The notes under the pieces are model-generated. The model was not told where the DNA came from. It saw only the letters and a program-made list of their open reading frames with translations, and ran no database searches. A program made the translations under genes and the position numbers. From contig CM067358.1 of assembly GCA_034190875.2 (NCBI GenBank), positions 40,881,014 to 40,945,013 of the forward strand: 64,000 bases of DNA, read 5' to 3'. Positions 18,475 to 31,492 of the stretch are shown in pieces. This DNA is from Urechis unicinctus. Its lineage: Eukaryota; Annelida; Polychaeta; Xenopneusta; Urechidae. Position 1 is the first letter of the stretch. Every line of letters starts with the position of its first letter.

Positions 18475-21400
18475 ACTCACTCTCACTCACTCTCACTCCG
18501 CTCTCCTGTGTTTACCAGACGGGGTCGGGGAAGACGTACACGATGGGAACTGGTTTTGACGTGAACACCGATCCGGAGGAGGTGGGTATCATCCCCAGGG
18601 CAGTCAACCATCTCTTCCATGGTATCGACGAGAGGAGGCAGGCTGCTGTCAATAAAGGCTTACCCCCACCTGAGTTCAAGGTCAACGCCCAGTTCATGGA
18701 GGTACGTTGATCTGACGTTTATTCTGGTGACTGAGTGCAATATCGATACATATGTACTCCACAATGTGTGTACCACTTGTTGTTTATAGCGGGCGCTATA
18801 TTGATGACCGGTAACCCTTTATGTACTTACTTATCTACATTGATGTCACTTGGGGCGTCACGATATAGGCCAGTGAACGGAGGTCACACCGTGGACTGAT
18901 GGTGTCAAACTCCTGCTGTATGTGTATAAACATTGCCATGGTAATGACAGATACGACAGTGCTAATCTGCTGAAACCTAGGCGGGAACTTTGAACCGTAG
19001 TTGAAAGAACGGCGAGATGCCATTCCCCAAGCGCACCAGACGCCCTTGACCCCTGTGACCTTACCTCCGGCGTCCCCCTCGCTTTCCATCACGCGGTACA
19101 TATCCATGGTAGAACAATTAGTTCTTAAAGGCAGAGAAGCTAGCGCTCAATCTTCAGGCGGGATTTGTGACTCGATCGGAGAGAGTTATACATATGCTTG
19201 TATTAAGAAATACGCACGTTTCCGTGTGATGCGTGACTAGTCATGTCTGTTAATTAACGTCCGCGTCGCTTCGTGGGGGAACAGCGGGCTAGGTTCGATG
19301 AATTGTCCAAACACAGGCTCTCAGATTTTGTCACGACTAATTACGAACTCATTGAATACGTCGGGATGAGGTATTGATTAAACGTTAATATGTTCCATTA
19401 CAACAACCGAAAACAATGAAATCCGGTAGTCGCTCGTTAATCACTTAGGCTGGCATTACTCACTAAGTCGTACGCTTGACGACACATGAGTGACAGCTCT
19501 TTGATTTACCACCCAGCCAACAACTCGGATCACCTGCATATTAATCTCCTTCAACTTCTACTTTTACCAGTTTTCTGGCCCACCTGGTTAGCCAGGTGTT
19601 TTTTTAGGTAATAAATGTCAGTGTTCACTTGTGGTGAGTACAATGGGCCTTACGCTATACTACGCCCTGGTACCTCTGTCAAATGTCGAGTATGGTTGGT
19701 TAAACGCGTTGGCCTGTTTTTCATCCATTAAATCGAAATTATTCACTTGATGTTGCAAGGAAGGTTGGCTTGGAAAAAAAAAATAACTGAATGAAATGCT
19801 GAGTGACTTTTGTAAGTTTACGGTACACCTGCTAGGGGTTAGCTGATCTACGTGGGTTATTGCGGGTCAGGCGTGGATTGACTCGCGCAGGTCGTGTGGC
19901 AAACTTGATCTACACCACGGCTCCTGTTGAGTTACCGTGCTGTTCTGAGGATAAATACTAATTCTGAGTATGGCTGGTGGATATTGAGGTGCACTGTTGG
20001 CTATGTCATGCAAGTTATGAAGTGAAATACACCAATGAATTAGCATTATTAAGGCAGGGATATGGACGTTTTGTGACCCTTTTGTAGCCGGGGAAGTACA
20101 TAGCATCACCTGGTCGTTACCGCAATCAACGGCTTGACTCGCTCTGTAGAACGTCTTGTTGACCACCTGATGCGTCCACGTCTTCAGGTGGTACCCACCC
20201 AGGCCCGTGTTCCCCACCCGATCCGTCCACGTCCTGTTCACGAATGGTGAAACAATATATAAGTCAGTGGTTCGTGTGAATTGGCAAACATAGGTGACGA
20301 TTTCTGCTCGGAGCCATGTTATAGAAATGTTCTGAACAGAGAAACCTGGATTAGTTGTTGTTTCACTGTTTACATAACTAACCTTTCTCCATTCCACACC
20401 TTCACCCAGGTTGGCCTTTCGGTCATATTCCGCTCGCAAATACCTATTACTCAACCAAGGACTTCTAATGTCTTGTTGTCGGAGGCATGACAGGTGTGAA
20501 AACAATGAAAACGCCAATTACCTCTACGTCCTTCGGGTTTTCACGTCACCTTTCTCAACAAATAGTGCTCCTGAGATTTGTTTAGGCAACAATTTCGCAC
20601 ATTTCGAGTCCTCGAGGACGCGGCGTGCTCGTAGTACGTTATGATCAGCGCTGAATGTCCACTAGTTGCTTTATGATGTAGTCCCTTGAAGTACTGTGTT
20701 CGTTTGGTTACAGCTGTACAATGAAGAAATCATTGACCTGCTTGATACAACGAGAGATCCCAATGATAGGGTACTGCCATATTTCACCTTATTATAATAT
20801 GCGTAAATGGTTATTCTTTCTACATTAAAATGATCGCTTGATAATCAATCGAGTAACAAGTTGCAATCACTGAAGGCTCTCAGTGTTGCCATTGATTGTT
20901 TTCAGGGACGTAAAACACATATCAAGATTCATGAGGATGCCGGAGGGGGCATCTACACAGTGGGTATCAACACACGCGCTGTCTCATCCCCTCAAGAGGT
21001 AGGTTTCACGAGTGTCCCTGCCGTCACACCATCACAACACCTACCAGGGCTCGACACTCCCGACTGCCCGCCTGCCCGCACTTGCCCCCGCCTAGCTCCG
21101 GGCAGGCGAGGGGAGCCCTTGACCTGCCCTCCGGGCAGGCACATTTGTTTTCGATTTTTTTCATGAAACCGCCAGCGAGTGTGTATTTTTGCTGATTGAA
21201 CAGAATTCTTGTGAAAAACTGTAATTATTTTATCAGATTTCGTCATATTTCACTTTTCTTTACGATATTGTACATACATAACAGCGACGTCTAGCGAGCG
21301 GACGATGCAAAGCACTTGAGTTTAGGCTTTAGCCATTATGAATGCAAGAAGCGTTATGACTGTTCTGACTCCTCTCAACAAAATGTATGTTAAACGGTAA

Positions 21401-24347
21401 CAATGCCATTTTTTCGTAAAAAGTGAGGGCAAGTACATTTTGTGGAGGGGCAGGTAAACTTTGGCAAGTACCTGCCCTCATGGCAGGTAAAAAAAAAATG
21501 AGTGTCAAGCCCTGCCTACCCTGACGAGTGCTGTATCTTAAACAACCCTGTCAACCACTTGCATCTTCCCTCACCATTGGTTACTACCCCTGTCAACCAC
21601 CTGCATCTTCCCTCACCATTGGTTACTACCCCTGTCAACCACCTGCATCATCCCTCACCATTGGTTACTACTCCTGTCAACCACTCTCTCCCCTCACCAT
21701 TGGTTACTACTCCTGTCAACCACCTGCATCTTCCCTCACCATTGGTTACTACCCCTGTCAACCACCATCTTCCTTCACCATTGGTTATCTCCCTCACCAT
21801 TGGTTACTACTCCTGTCAACCACTTGTATCCTCCTCCCTCACCATTGGTTATCCTCTCACCATTGGTTACCCCTGTCAACCATTGGTTACTACCCCTGTC
21901 AACCTCCTGTATCCTCCCTCCATTGGTTACTACCCCTGTCAACCATTCACCATTGGTTACTACCCCTGTCAACCTCCTGTATCCTCCCTCACCATTGGTT
22001 ACTACCCCTGTCAACCTCCTGTATCCTCCCTCACTGGTTACTACCCCTGTCAACCTCCTGTATCCTCCCTCACCATTGGTTACTACTACCCCTGTCAACC
22101 TCCTGCATCTCCCCCTCACCATTGGTACCCCTGTCACTACCCCCTGTCAACCTCCTGTATCCTCCCTCACCATTGGTTACTACCCCTGTCAACCTCCTGT
22201 ATCCTCCCCCTGTCAACCTCCTGTATCCTCCCTCACCATTGGTTACCCCTGTACCCCTGCATTCTTCCCTCACCATTGTCAACCTCCTGCATCCTCCCTC
22301 ACCATTGGTTACACCCCTGTCAACCTCCTGTATCCTCCCTCACTACTACCCCTGTCAACCTCCTGTATCCTCCCTCACCATTGGTTACTACCCCTGTCAA
22401 CCCCCCCCTGTCAACCTCCTGCATCCTCCCTCACCATTGGTTACTACCCTGTCAACCTGTACAATCCTCCCTCACCATTGGTTACTACCCCTGTCAACCT
22501 CCTGTATCCTCCCTCACCATTGGTTACTACCCCAGTCAACCTCCTGTATCCTCCCTCACCATTGGTTTCTACCCCTGTCAACCTCCTGCATTCCCTCACC
22601 ATTGGTTACTACCCCTGTCAACCTCCTGCATCCTCCCTCACCATTGGTTACTACCCCTGTCAACCTCCTGCATCCTCCCTCACCATTGGTTACTACCCCT
22701 GTCAACCTCCTGCATCCTCCCTCACCATTGGTTACTACCCCTGTCAACCTCCTGTATCCTCCCTCACCATTGGTGACTACCCCTGTCAACCTCCTGTATC
22801 CTCCCTCACCATTGGTTACTACCCCTGTCAACTACCTGCATCCTCCCTCACCATCGGTTACTGTGTGTTTTCCGCAGACGATGCAATGTCTCCACATGGG
22901 ATCGTTATCTCGCACCACAGCCAGCACCAACATGAACGCTCAGTCATCGCGGTCCCACGCTGTTTTCACTCTTTACGTCCGACAGCAGAGAGTCCTTGTG
23001 GAGGAGGTCAGCCGCTTCACCTCCATGGCAACTTATCAATTATGATGTCATAGCAACTGCATTTATTATCACTGATCTCAGGCCAATTGTTAGATACTTA
23101 GTTACCTTTATCTATCATCTCCTTGATTCTGAGGGCCTGCTCAGAAGTGTCCATCATAGCATCAGAGGCAACTCTTTGACTTCATATTGATACATGTTTA
23201 CTGTTGGGAATATTGATCAAACTGATGATTCCAACAGTGTATGAGAAGCTACGTGCGGTCAGTTGCTGTAGATGCCATCCGTCTGTGTTTGTGTTGCAGG
23301 CAGGTGAGGAAGGAGAGGGGGAAGACACAGAGAAAGGATCAGCAGAAGTAGTGATGAGTGAGTTTGAGACACTCACTGCCAAGTTCCACTTTGTGGATCT
23401 GGCCGGTTCAGAGCGATTGAAGCGGACAGGAGCTACTGGGGACAGGGCCAAGGAAGGAATCTCCATTAACTGTGGTCTGGTGAGTGTTCAGAGGTGTGAA
23501 GATGTTGACGGGTTGTTACCTGTGGTGAGAGGTGTGACAAGTGACGATGTTGACGGGTTGTTACCTGTGGTGAGAGGTGTGACGAGTGACGATGATGACG
23601 GGTTGTTACCTGTGGTGAGAGGTGTGACAAGTGAAGATGTTGACAGGTTGTTACCTGAGGTGAGTGGTGTGACGAGTAACGATGTTGATGGGTTGTTACC
23701 TGTGGTGAGAGGTGTGACGAGTAACGATGTTGATGGGTTGTTACCTGCTGCGAGTGGTGAGAGGTGTGACGAGTAACGATGTTGACGGGTTGTTACCTGC
23801 TGTGATTGGTGTGACAAGTGACGATATTGACAGGTTGTTACCTGCTGTGAGAGGTGTGACAAGTGACGATGTTGACGGGTTGTTACCTGCGGTGCTAACG
23901 TGGGTGTTCTCACTCATCCAGCATTGAGGCCTGGGAGATGTGATGGATCATGAGTTAGTCTTCTGTTTCAGCTGGCGTTGGGGAATGTGATCTCTGCACT
24001 TGGAGACAAAGCCAAGAAAGGAAGTCATGTTCCGTATAGGGACTCTAAACTCACTCGTCTGCTTCAGGACTCACTTGGTGGAAACAGGTAAGTAAACCTG
24101 GCAGGATGTGTGTGTGTGTGTGCGTGTGTGTGTGGGTGTGTACGTGTGTGTGTGTGTGTGATAGAGAGAGAGTTGGTGACAGAGAGTGAGTGAGTGCATC
24201 CTTTGACCTTCCTACATGGTAGACTTGGTGTGCTTGTGTAACAGCCAGACCGTGATGATCGCATGTGTATCGCCTTCTGACCGCGACTTCATGGAAACAC
24301 TCAACACGATGAAATACGCCAACCGAGCCCGCAACATCAAGAATAAG
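5151..24347 (+). CDS. KIF21: KIF21 motor domain (exons 1-10)
   Basis: Residues 1 to about 373. P-loop GQTGSGKT is at about 85-92, split across exons 3 and 4 after GQ. Switch I SSRSHA is at about 220-225 in exon 7. Switch II DLAGSE is at about 273-278 in exon 8. The microtubule-binding [19 protein letters not shown] segment is in exon 9 and the motor end NRARNIKNK in exon 10. All catalytic motifs are intact. Exon 8 opens with a Glu/Gly-rich insert before [12 protein letters not shown], in the same place as the variable acidic loop of vertebrate KIF21A. The donors of exons 7 (gtcagc) and 20 (gtcggc) are weaker than the rest. Exon 1 carries only 35 coding nt and is separated from exon 2 by 7.4 kb. 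Confidence 0.95.
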
Positions 24348-27300
24348 GTTCTCCTCCCATCCTATCAGCGTACACTGTCATCACCGACACCCACCCCACC
24401 TTCCATCCTATTAGCGTACACTGACATCACCGACCCCCACCCCACCTCCCAATATTATCAGTATGCATAACTGTATTGTTGATGGCTTGTGATGTGGCTG
24501 TTACAGGTGTCTGTCAACCAGGATAAGACCAGCAAGCAGATCGCTGCTCTCAGGATGGAGATCACAGAACTCCAGGCTGAACTGCTCGAGTATAAAACGG
24601 TGAGGAAAGTGTTATAGCGAGCGCTCATGTTACTAGGAGCCTTAACCCTGACTTAGTGGAGGGTGTCATGGAAATCTGGATATAGTACCAATATGTTACA
24701 TTCAAACCGTTTGTTTTGTATATGGATGTCAGCGTATATGAAGACAATGTATCTCTGGTAGATGTACCCCACCACACCTACCCCCGCAGTTTGCTCTACC
24801 TTCTAAATGGGCCTTATCCCATTTTGTTTATCCCGTCGGAGCTGTGGCATAAGGCTGTGTTGTTGATGTGCCTTTTGTATTGTATAGGGGAAGCGTGTGG
24901 TAGATGCAGACGGACTGGAGTGTGTCAATGACATGTTTCATGAGAATACCATGCTACAGACCGAGAACAGCAACTTACGTAACCGTATCAAAGCCATCCA
25001 ACACACGGTGGAGGAGCTGACCGCTCGTAACATTCAGGTGCTGGCTGACCGGGACGCCTACAACATCACCAACATGGGTACACCTCTCCTCCACCGATCA
25101 GTGACGATCAGCATAGCACTAAACCACTAACTGCAACTGTCAATGGCATTTATACATTGAATTTTCCTATTAATCACCACTCAAATGTGTTTGATTGACT
25201 GTTAAGTTGAAAAAGGGTTAACCATAGTATTGTGTCTGTATGTTTATGATGATGATGATGGGTTGCCATGGTTATGATGGTGTTGCAGGGGAAGGGTCAG
25301 AAGATGCTGTGAAGGTGTTAATTGAAGGCTATGTGAAGGAGATTGAAGAGCTGAGGTGTGCTTGGTTCATTGATTGGCTGATTTAGCCTGCGCACTCTTC
25401 CACATATTGCATTTTCTTGTATGTAAAAGGCAGCTTGGAACCACAAGTTGATATTCAACTAACTTTGAGCTGCAGGTATATTCATCTTGATGGCATTATA
25501 GAATGTGATATATGTGTACCTATTGCAAGGTGTTTCTCTCTGTACCAGGACCAAGTTGATGGAGTCTGAAGCCATGGCAGAGCAGGTCAAAAGGTCAGCG
25601 ACCCGCATGTCACCCCGAGCTCACGTCAATACTTCGCTCTCCATGACCTCAAACTTTGACCTCAACTTGCAGACAGACAATCATGTGGATGATATACTCA
25701 GTCTGGCCAAGAAGGATGTGAAGAAATTGAAGAAGAAGAAGACGGCCAGGGTGCACAAATTGAGCCATGGGTAGGTCTAAATGAAGCCATGGGTAGGTCT
25801 AAATGGAGCCATGGGTATGTCTAAATGGAGCCATGGGTAGGTCTAAATGAAGCCATGGGTAGGTCTTCATGATCTATCAATGGTACAAGTGCCCACATTT
25901 CTGTCAGCTCTCGCTTGATATTGTATGCCCCTCTGTTGTCTGTTATTTCTGTAGCAGCGACAAAGAGAATTTGAGTGAGGAGGAGAAACAAGACCACGAG
26001 GATGTCAGCGAGGCTGCTGACAAAACCAATCAGCAGGTAATAACCACCAGCTTCTCAATCATAACAATCTGGATATAACCACCAATATCTGGTTTATAAC
26101 CACCACTAATACTGAGCACTTATCATATAAGCACCAGCATTTTTACATAGCCACAGATATAAGCCACTTTACCCCAATATACCCCAATATACAGGGAGCA
26201 TCATCAGCAATGCTAATCCCTATCTCCTGATGGCTGCGTGACCATAGATCATTAACGATCTACTGTAATTTCTACTTACATAAAACCCTTGCTCTTTCAT
26301 CAATATTTGCAGAATTTAACATATTTAAACAATTTCGCAACTATATACTTGTTGTATAAACTATATTTTTGGGCTATTTACTTGTATGGGGTTGGTTGTG
26401 ATATGGCAGGTGAGAGATGGAGATTCTGATGAGGGAGGTGATGAGGAGGAGGAGGATGAAGAAGATGAGGAGACGATGGAGAGTGGCTCTGATACGGAGG
26501 ATGAAGGTAAATGCCGGTTATCTTGCCTTCGTCTTTGTCTCAGCTGTTATGAGGATAAGTTACAGATGAGGCTCCAGAGAGCCAAGCCCTTAAAGGTCCT
26601 GAAGGATATCTTCCATGATACGGAGGCTGTGTTAAGACAATAATGGTTAATGGCAGAGTTGTATGGACAGTGCATGCCAAGATACTCCATAGTACGTGAT
26701 TACCTTATAGACACCTGACTTATGGTAGACATGAGCCATTGTCTGGTTGTTAACCTGGCTGTGCGTTGTCTTTATTGCCATCAGAAGACTCCCGCTCTGA
26801 GCTGGATGATTCTGATATGGAGTCAGACTCGCTCGAATGTGACTTGGGTAAGTGTGCATGTCAGCGTCTCTCCATTGCATTCTTTGTTTGATCCAAACCC
26901 TCCCCAGACCACCCAGGTTTTGTTGATCCAACTTCTGCATTTAACGGTGCCTTGTACTGATATAGAAATGGAGAATGGATTTGTTTGCCTAGTTTTCGGT
27001 ATTTTTTCATTGATGTCTTCATTTTTTGTCCGTGGCACCAGCTTAGTCTTCTGCTCTCTGTGTATCGGGTTATGCGATCATAATTGTACTGGGAAGCTTG
27101 AAGGATATGTTCTTTTGATTATATGGCTTTTTATGATTTGGTTAATTGATGTCAGGGATGTAACAGGAACTGAGTGATAATATGTGTACTCTGTTATTGC
27201 TACCTTCTGATTTCTTGTGAATTTGTCTGTTTTGTTGGCCATCCAATATTGTCACTACTTACACAGAAGTTTAATTTTGAAATTCATTGAATTGAAAAAC

Positions 27301-30300
27301 AGATGCTCCCTGGCAAACCCAGTTTTTTCATTCAATGTGCATTACTCTTTTCCATCAGAACTCGATGTGTTTAATTCTTTATCACCATTTCTCTATTTGC
27401 CCATTGTATGCATCGTTGTGTAAGCTGCATGTCAACCTAATGCTTGCAGAATCAAAAGGCAATGAAGGAGAAAATAATGAAGGTAACCATTAGTTAAGGA
27501 GAGTTTTCCTTTGGTTTCAGCACTTCTGTCATTTACAGCTCCGTTTTCTTATCATTGGGATCTCTTGTTGGTTTCATTGATTTTGGATTTGCTGATCAAT
27601 AGGTTGAACTTGGTAAGCAATATCGCAGACAGATAAGTGGAGACATATTAATGACAATCAAACCCTTGGTGGCATGAGCTGTTACAACTATTCAAGTACC
27701 ACACCTCTTTTTTGAAAATATCTTTTCTCCAAGTGTACAGTTTCTGATTTCTAGTATGCAGTAAGTCCATAGCAATAATGTCAATTCACCAGCACATCAA
27801 TTAATTGTTATATTGCCTGTCAGTATTTGACAATGCTTATAGAACTTATCAGTAGTGGAATGCAAGCTGATTTGTATTTTATGCTGTGGAAGAAGAGTAT
27901 GCTATTATTAAGTTAGATTATGACATAAGGCTGATTGCTGCATTCACAATATGAACGCCCATTGGTTAGTGGTTGGTATGTGATATTCCATGACAGTAGG
28001 ACCAGTTCTACTGCCCACATATTGTCACACGCTGTTGCCACAGATTATCATGTGAATAACCCTCATGGAACCTAACTGAAATAATGCCAAACAGCAGTGA
28101 GGTCAGCTGAGCCATAAAATCGTTGACATTGTCATGCTAGGCTGAATCTAGTCATGCTGGACTAGTCTAGAACCCATAATGCCACACACTGTGCTGTCAG
28201 TTATTGTTTCTGGTACCTGTAAGAGTAAAATATCAGCTCACGTTTTTGTTGTATGGTTAAGGAGTAAATTGTTTTACACCTGGCTGAGAGAGTGCATTTG
28301 TCAATAACAGTGATGTGGTGTTGTGCAATCCATTGATGTTTTTGCGTTTTGAAACTGTGGTATTTGTTCAGGCTGACATACATCTGGATGTGATAGTGGT
28401 ATAGTTGTCATGGATTCAACATCAGTACCAAGCTTAGGGGTGTCATTCATGAAGTATATACCTGTAGCTGCTTGTGTGATCTATGAACGATGCCTCATTA
28501 TCAGTCAGACACTAAGACTCATCAGCATTGTTCAGTCTTCTTCACCTTTTTTAGCTGATCCAGTGGGTGGTTAACCTCTTTGTGGAACTCTTTTTGTGAC
28601 CTTGACTGAATGAGACCTTTATGTGACCTTGGTATATTGACTTCTGTGTGACCTCAGACACAGACACCCTTCACGAGGACCTGGCTGACCTCACCTGTGA
28701 CATCTCCATCAAACAGAAGCTGATTGAGGAGCTTGAGATGAGCCAGCGACGCCTCAACATCCTCCGCGGCCAGTACGAGGACAAGATCATCTCCCTTCAG
28801 GGGCGCATCCAACAAACAGAGTCAGAGAGGGACAAGGCACTATCCAGCCTAGGTACACTTGTGTTACCTTCATATGTGTCACAAATGACACAACAGCTAT
28901 CTTGTGGTTGATGAGCTTATTTCAGACAATATTCTGTATTTTGTGTTGTTTGGGAAGTATGTGATTATATGTAGGATGAGAATTAATTGGGTAGTTACGT
29001 GATTACTCATCTATCTACCAGTTGATGCAACAATTTGTGTAAATGAGCTGTAATTGAAGTTGTTTGATGCTAAGTGAGAGAATTGATTGTGTAGGTACAG
29101 TGGAGCACAAGACAGACGAAAAAGCTCAGCGACTACAGCAGGAATATGGCAAGAAGCTACAGGACATGCAGGCTGAACTGAAGAAGGTTCAGGTGGCCAA
29201 GAAAGAGCATGCCAAGCTGCTCCGTAACCAGTCTCAGTATGAGAAGCAACTGAAGACGCTACAAAAAGACCTGGCTGACATGAAGAAATACAAGGTCGGC
29301 ATCTCAGGTTTCTTACAATCCAAGCTCTGTGTGCCTCTGATGCTTGTATTGCTGGCACACACCGCGCTTCCAATGTGCAGCACACTGTTTGTCATACGGT
29401 CTATCTTAAAACCGCATGGAAAATTGGAGGCGCAGTCACCTCGAGCAATAAGATGTCTCCGTTCCTTTAACATAAACAACAATCCCATGTGCTATTGTGG
29501 ATGTAAGCGAGTAAGAGGGAGCCCTCTTATTGTAACTTTAGGCTCTTTGCTTTAATGATGTTGGTAAATGCCATAGCATGTGAATTAATTGCTGTTGTGA
29601 AGAATACAGATGTGTATCAACAAGGCACCTGTCTCTTGTTTATCTTATGTACACCTGTTCACACCTCACCTGATTACTATATGTAGGTGAAGCTGATGAA
29701 CCAGATCAAAGAAGACCAGGCCAAGAGCCGGAGCTCCGAGCTGAGACGCGGTAAGGAGATCGCCAAACTTAAGAAGGAACAGCGCATGAAAGACAACCAG
29801 ATCAGATCTCTCGAGGCTGACCAGCGCAAAAAAGAAACCGTGCTGCGACGCAAGCAAGAAGAGGTGTGGGAATCAGATAGCTTCATTGTTTGTCATCATA
29901 ACACTTAATGTTGTCATAACGTGAATACCTGTGTTATCATGATGTTTTCCCTTTCTCCTGTCATCAATGTCTATAATTTATATTCATTTCATAATTCAGT
30001 ATTTATGGTGACCATGAATAGGAATTGTATAATTCCACTTAACAATGAAACTCAGCCCAGTATATGTCGTATGATGTAGGTTCAGTCCCTACGTAAGCGT
30101 CAAAAGACCATGTCATCAAAGGCTGCTGGACGTGTAGGCACCTATGACAAGCCCGCCACAGTCCCCGTTGCTCCCGTCAGTACCACCCGTTACCGCAGGA
30201 GGAAGAGTGACTTCAACCCAAAGGCAGCCAAATCTAAGTGGGACAATCTCGAGAAATCAGTAAGTCCAGCTTATGGGATAGAAATATAAAATATTTGAAA

Positions 30301-31334
30301 CTGCCTTTGTAATTTACAAACCAATTAGCATCTGTCCATTCAGATATTTATGATTATACCGGGAGACAGGGGGTCACTTGGTCTTGTCCAGGGTAGGGGT
30401 GTGCTGCGGGACCTCAAAAACCACTACCGGTCGTACAAGTTGAAAATGGGGTATGCGGCTTGGATGTTTAATCATCATGAATCAGAGATGTTGGCGCCTG
30501 TGACAAGAACGCCGTAGATTCTCGGCGTTTACATAGGGACCCATTCATTGCATTTGCATAATCAACAATTGGTGGGAAATCCCAGGAGGAAATCTCTACA
30601 TACTGAAACAAAATATATTATTCAACTCGTTGTACAGATGGGATGAGAAAACATTCTCCGTTGTACAACACGAAGCCCCCCCCCCACCCCCCGCACCAAA
30701 AAAAAAAGCCATACAGATTGCAGCTGGAAAATATAGCCTGTTGTACATGTTCGAGGCCGAACAAAACCTGACGTACAAGCCGAGAGGCCGAAAAAACATA
30801 CCCCGTTGCGCGGCACATGTATGCTACCTCATACACTTAAGTGTCCTCCCCCCACCTGGGATTATGCCCACAACCAGATTGTGATGTTTTCCAAGAGGAG
30901 TATGTTATGTGACCAATCAGTTCTTTCCACTGGTGTGTAAAGTGACGGTGTGTCTTGTTTGACAGTTGTCTGCTATTGTCAGTAAGAAACAGACCCTTAG
31001 TCACATGGAGAAAGACATGGAACGCTGGATCAAGGTGAGTTTCACTCGTTACTCGGTGAAGACTGGTTTGTTTGTCACCTGTATCATCTGCACCTTTACT
31101 CAACTCCATCCTCTTCTTGCTTAGTCCATACAAATTATATTTTAGTCAAATCATCTGATGTTGTTTTCAGCAACGCGAGAGTCTGACGAGAAAACTGGAC
31201 AAGTTTGTGAGCAAGAGGAAGAAGCTGGCGGCCTCTGGCGAGGTGAGGTGCCCTGCTGCGTTGACTAATACAAAGATAACATACATACATACTTGCATAC
31301 ATACATACATACATACATACATACATACATACAT

Positions 31335-31367
<33 letters not shown>

Positions 31368-31415
31368 TACATACATACATACACACACACATACATACAT
31401 ACATACATACATACA

Positions 31416-31492
<77 letters not shown>

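Noticed and set aside
19867..20517. Minus-strand 216-codon open frame in KIF21 intron 4
   Set aside because: Overlapped by other-strand open frames, no motifs or compositional bias; probably chance, though a transposon remnant is not excluded.
21502..23053. Long overlapping open frames (424, 505 and 417 codons) rich in Pro/Ser/His
   Set aside because: They are produced by the 42-bp minisatellite, exist in all three frames, and end inside real exon 7 in the wrong frame.
26507..26643. Extension of exon 16 ([20 protein letters not shown]...) to a stop
   Set aside because: Possible intron retention with a coding-like end, but exon 17 continues the acidic linker in phase and no support for the extension is visible.
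29095..29555. Read-through of KIF21 exon 20 to a stop at 29555
   Set aside because: The conserved coiled coil resumes at exon 21 (29687) in phase after the donor at 29295; the extension shows no family similarity.
30370..30840. Possible transposon or SINE insertion with repeated tgtacaa/ttgtaca motifs in KIF21 intron 22
   Set aside because: Some internal symmetry but no clear terminal repeats, target duplication or tRNA-like promoter could be identified.
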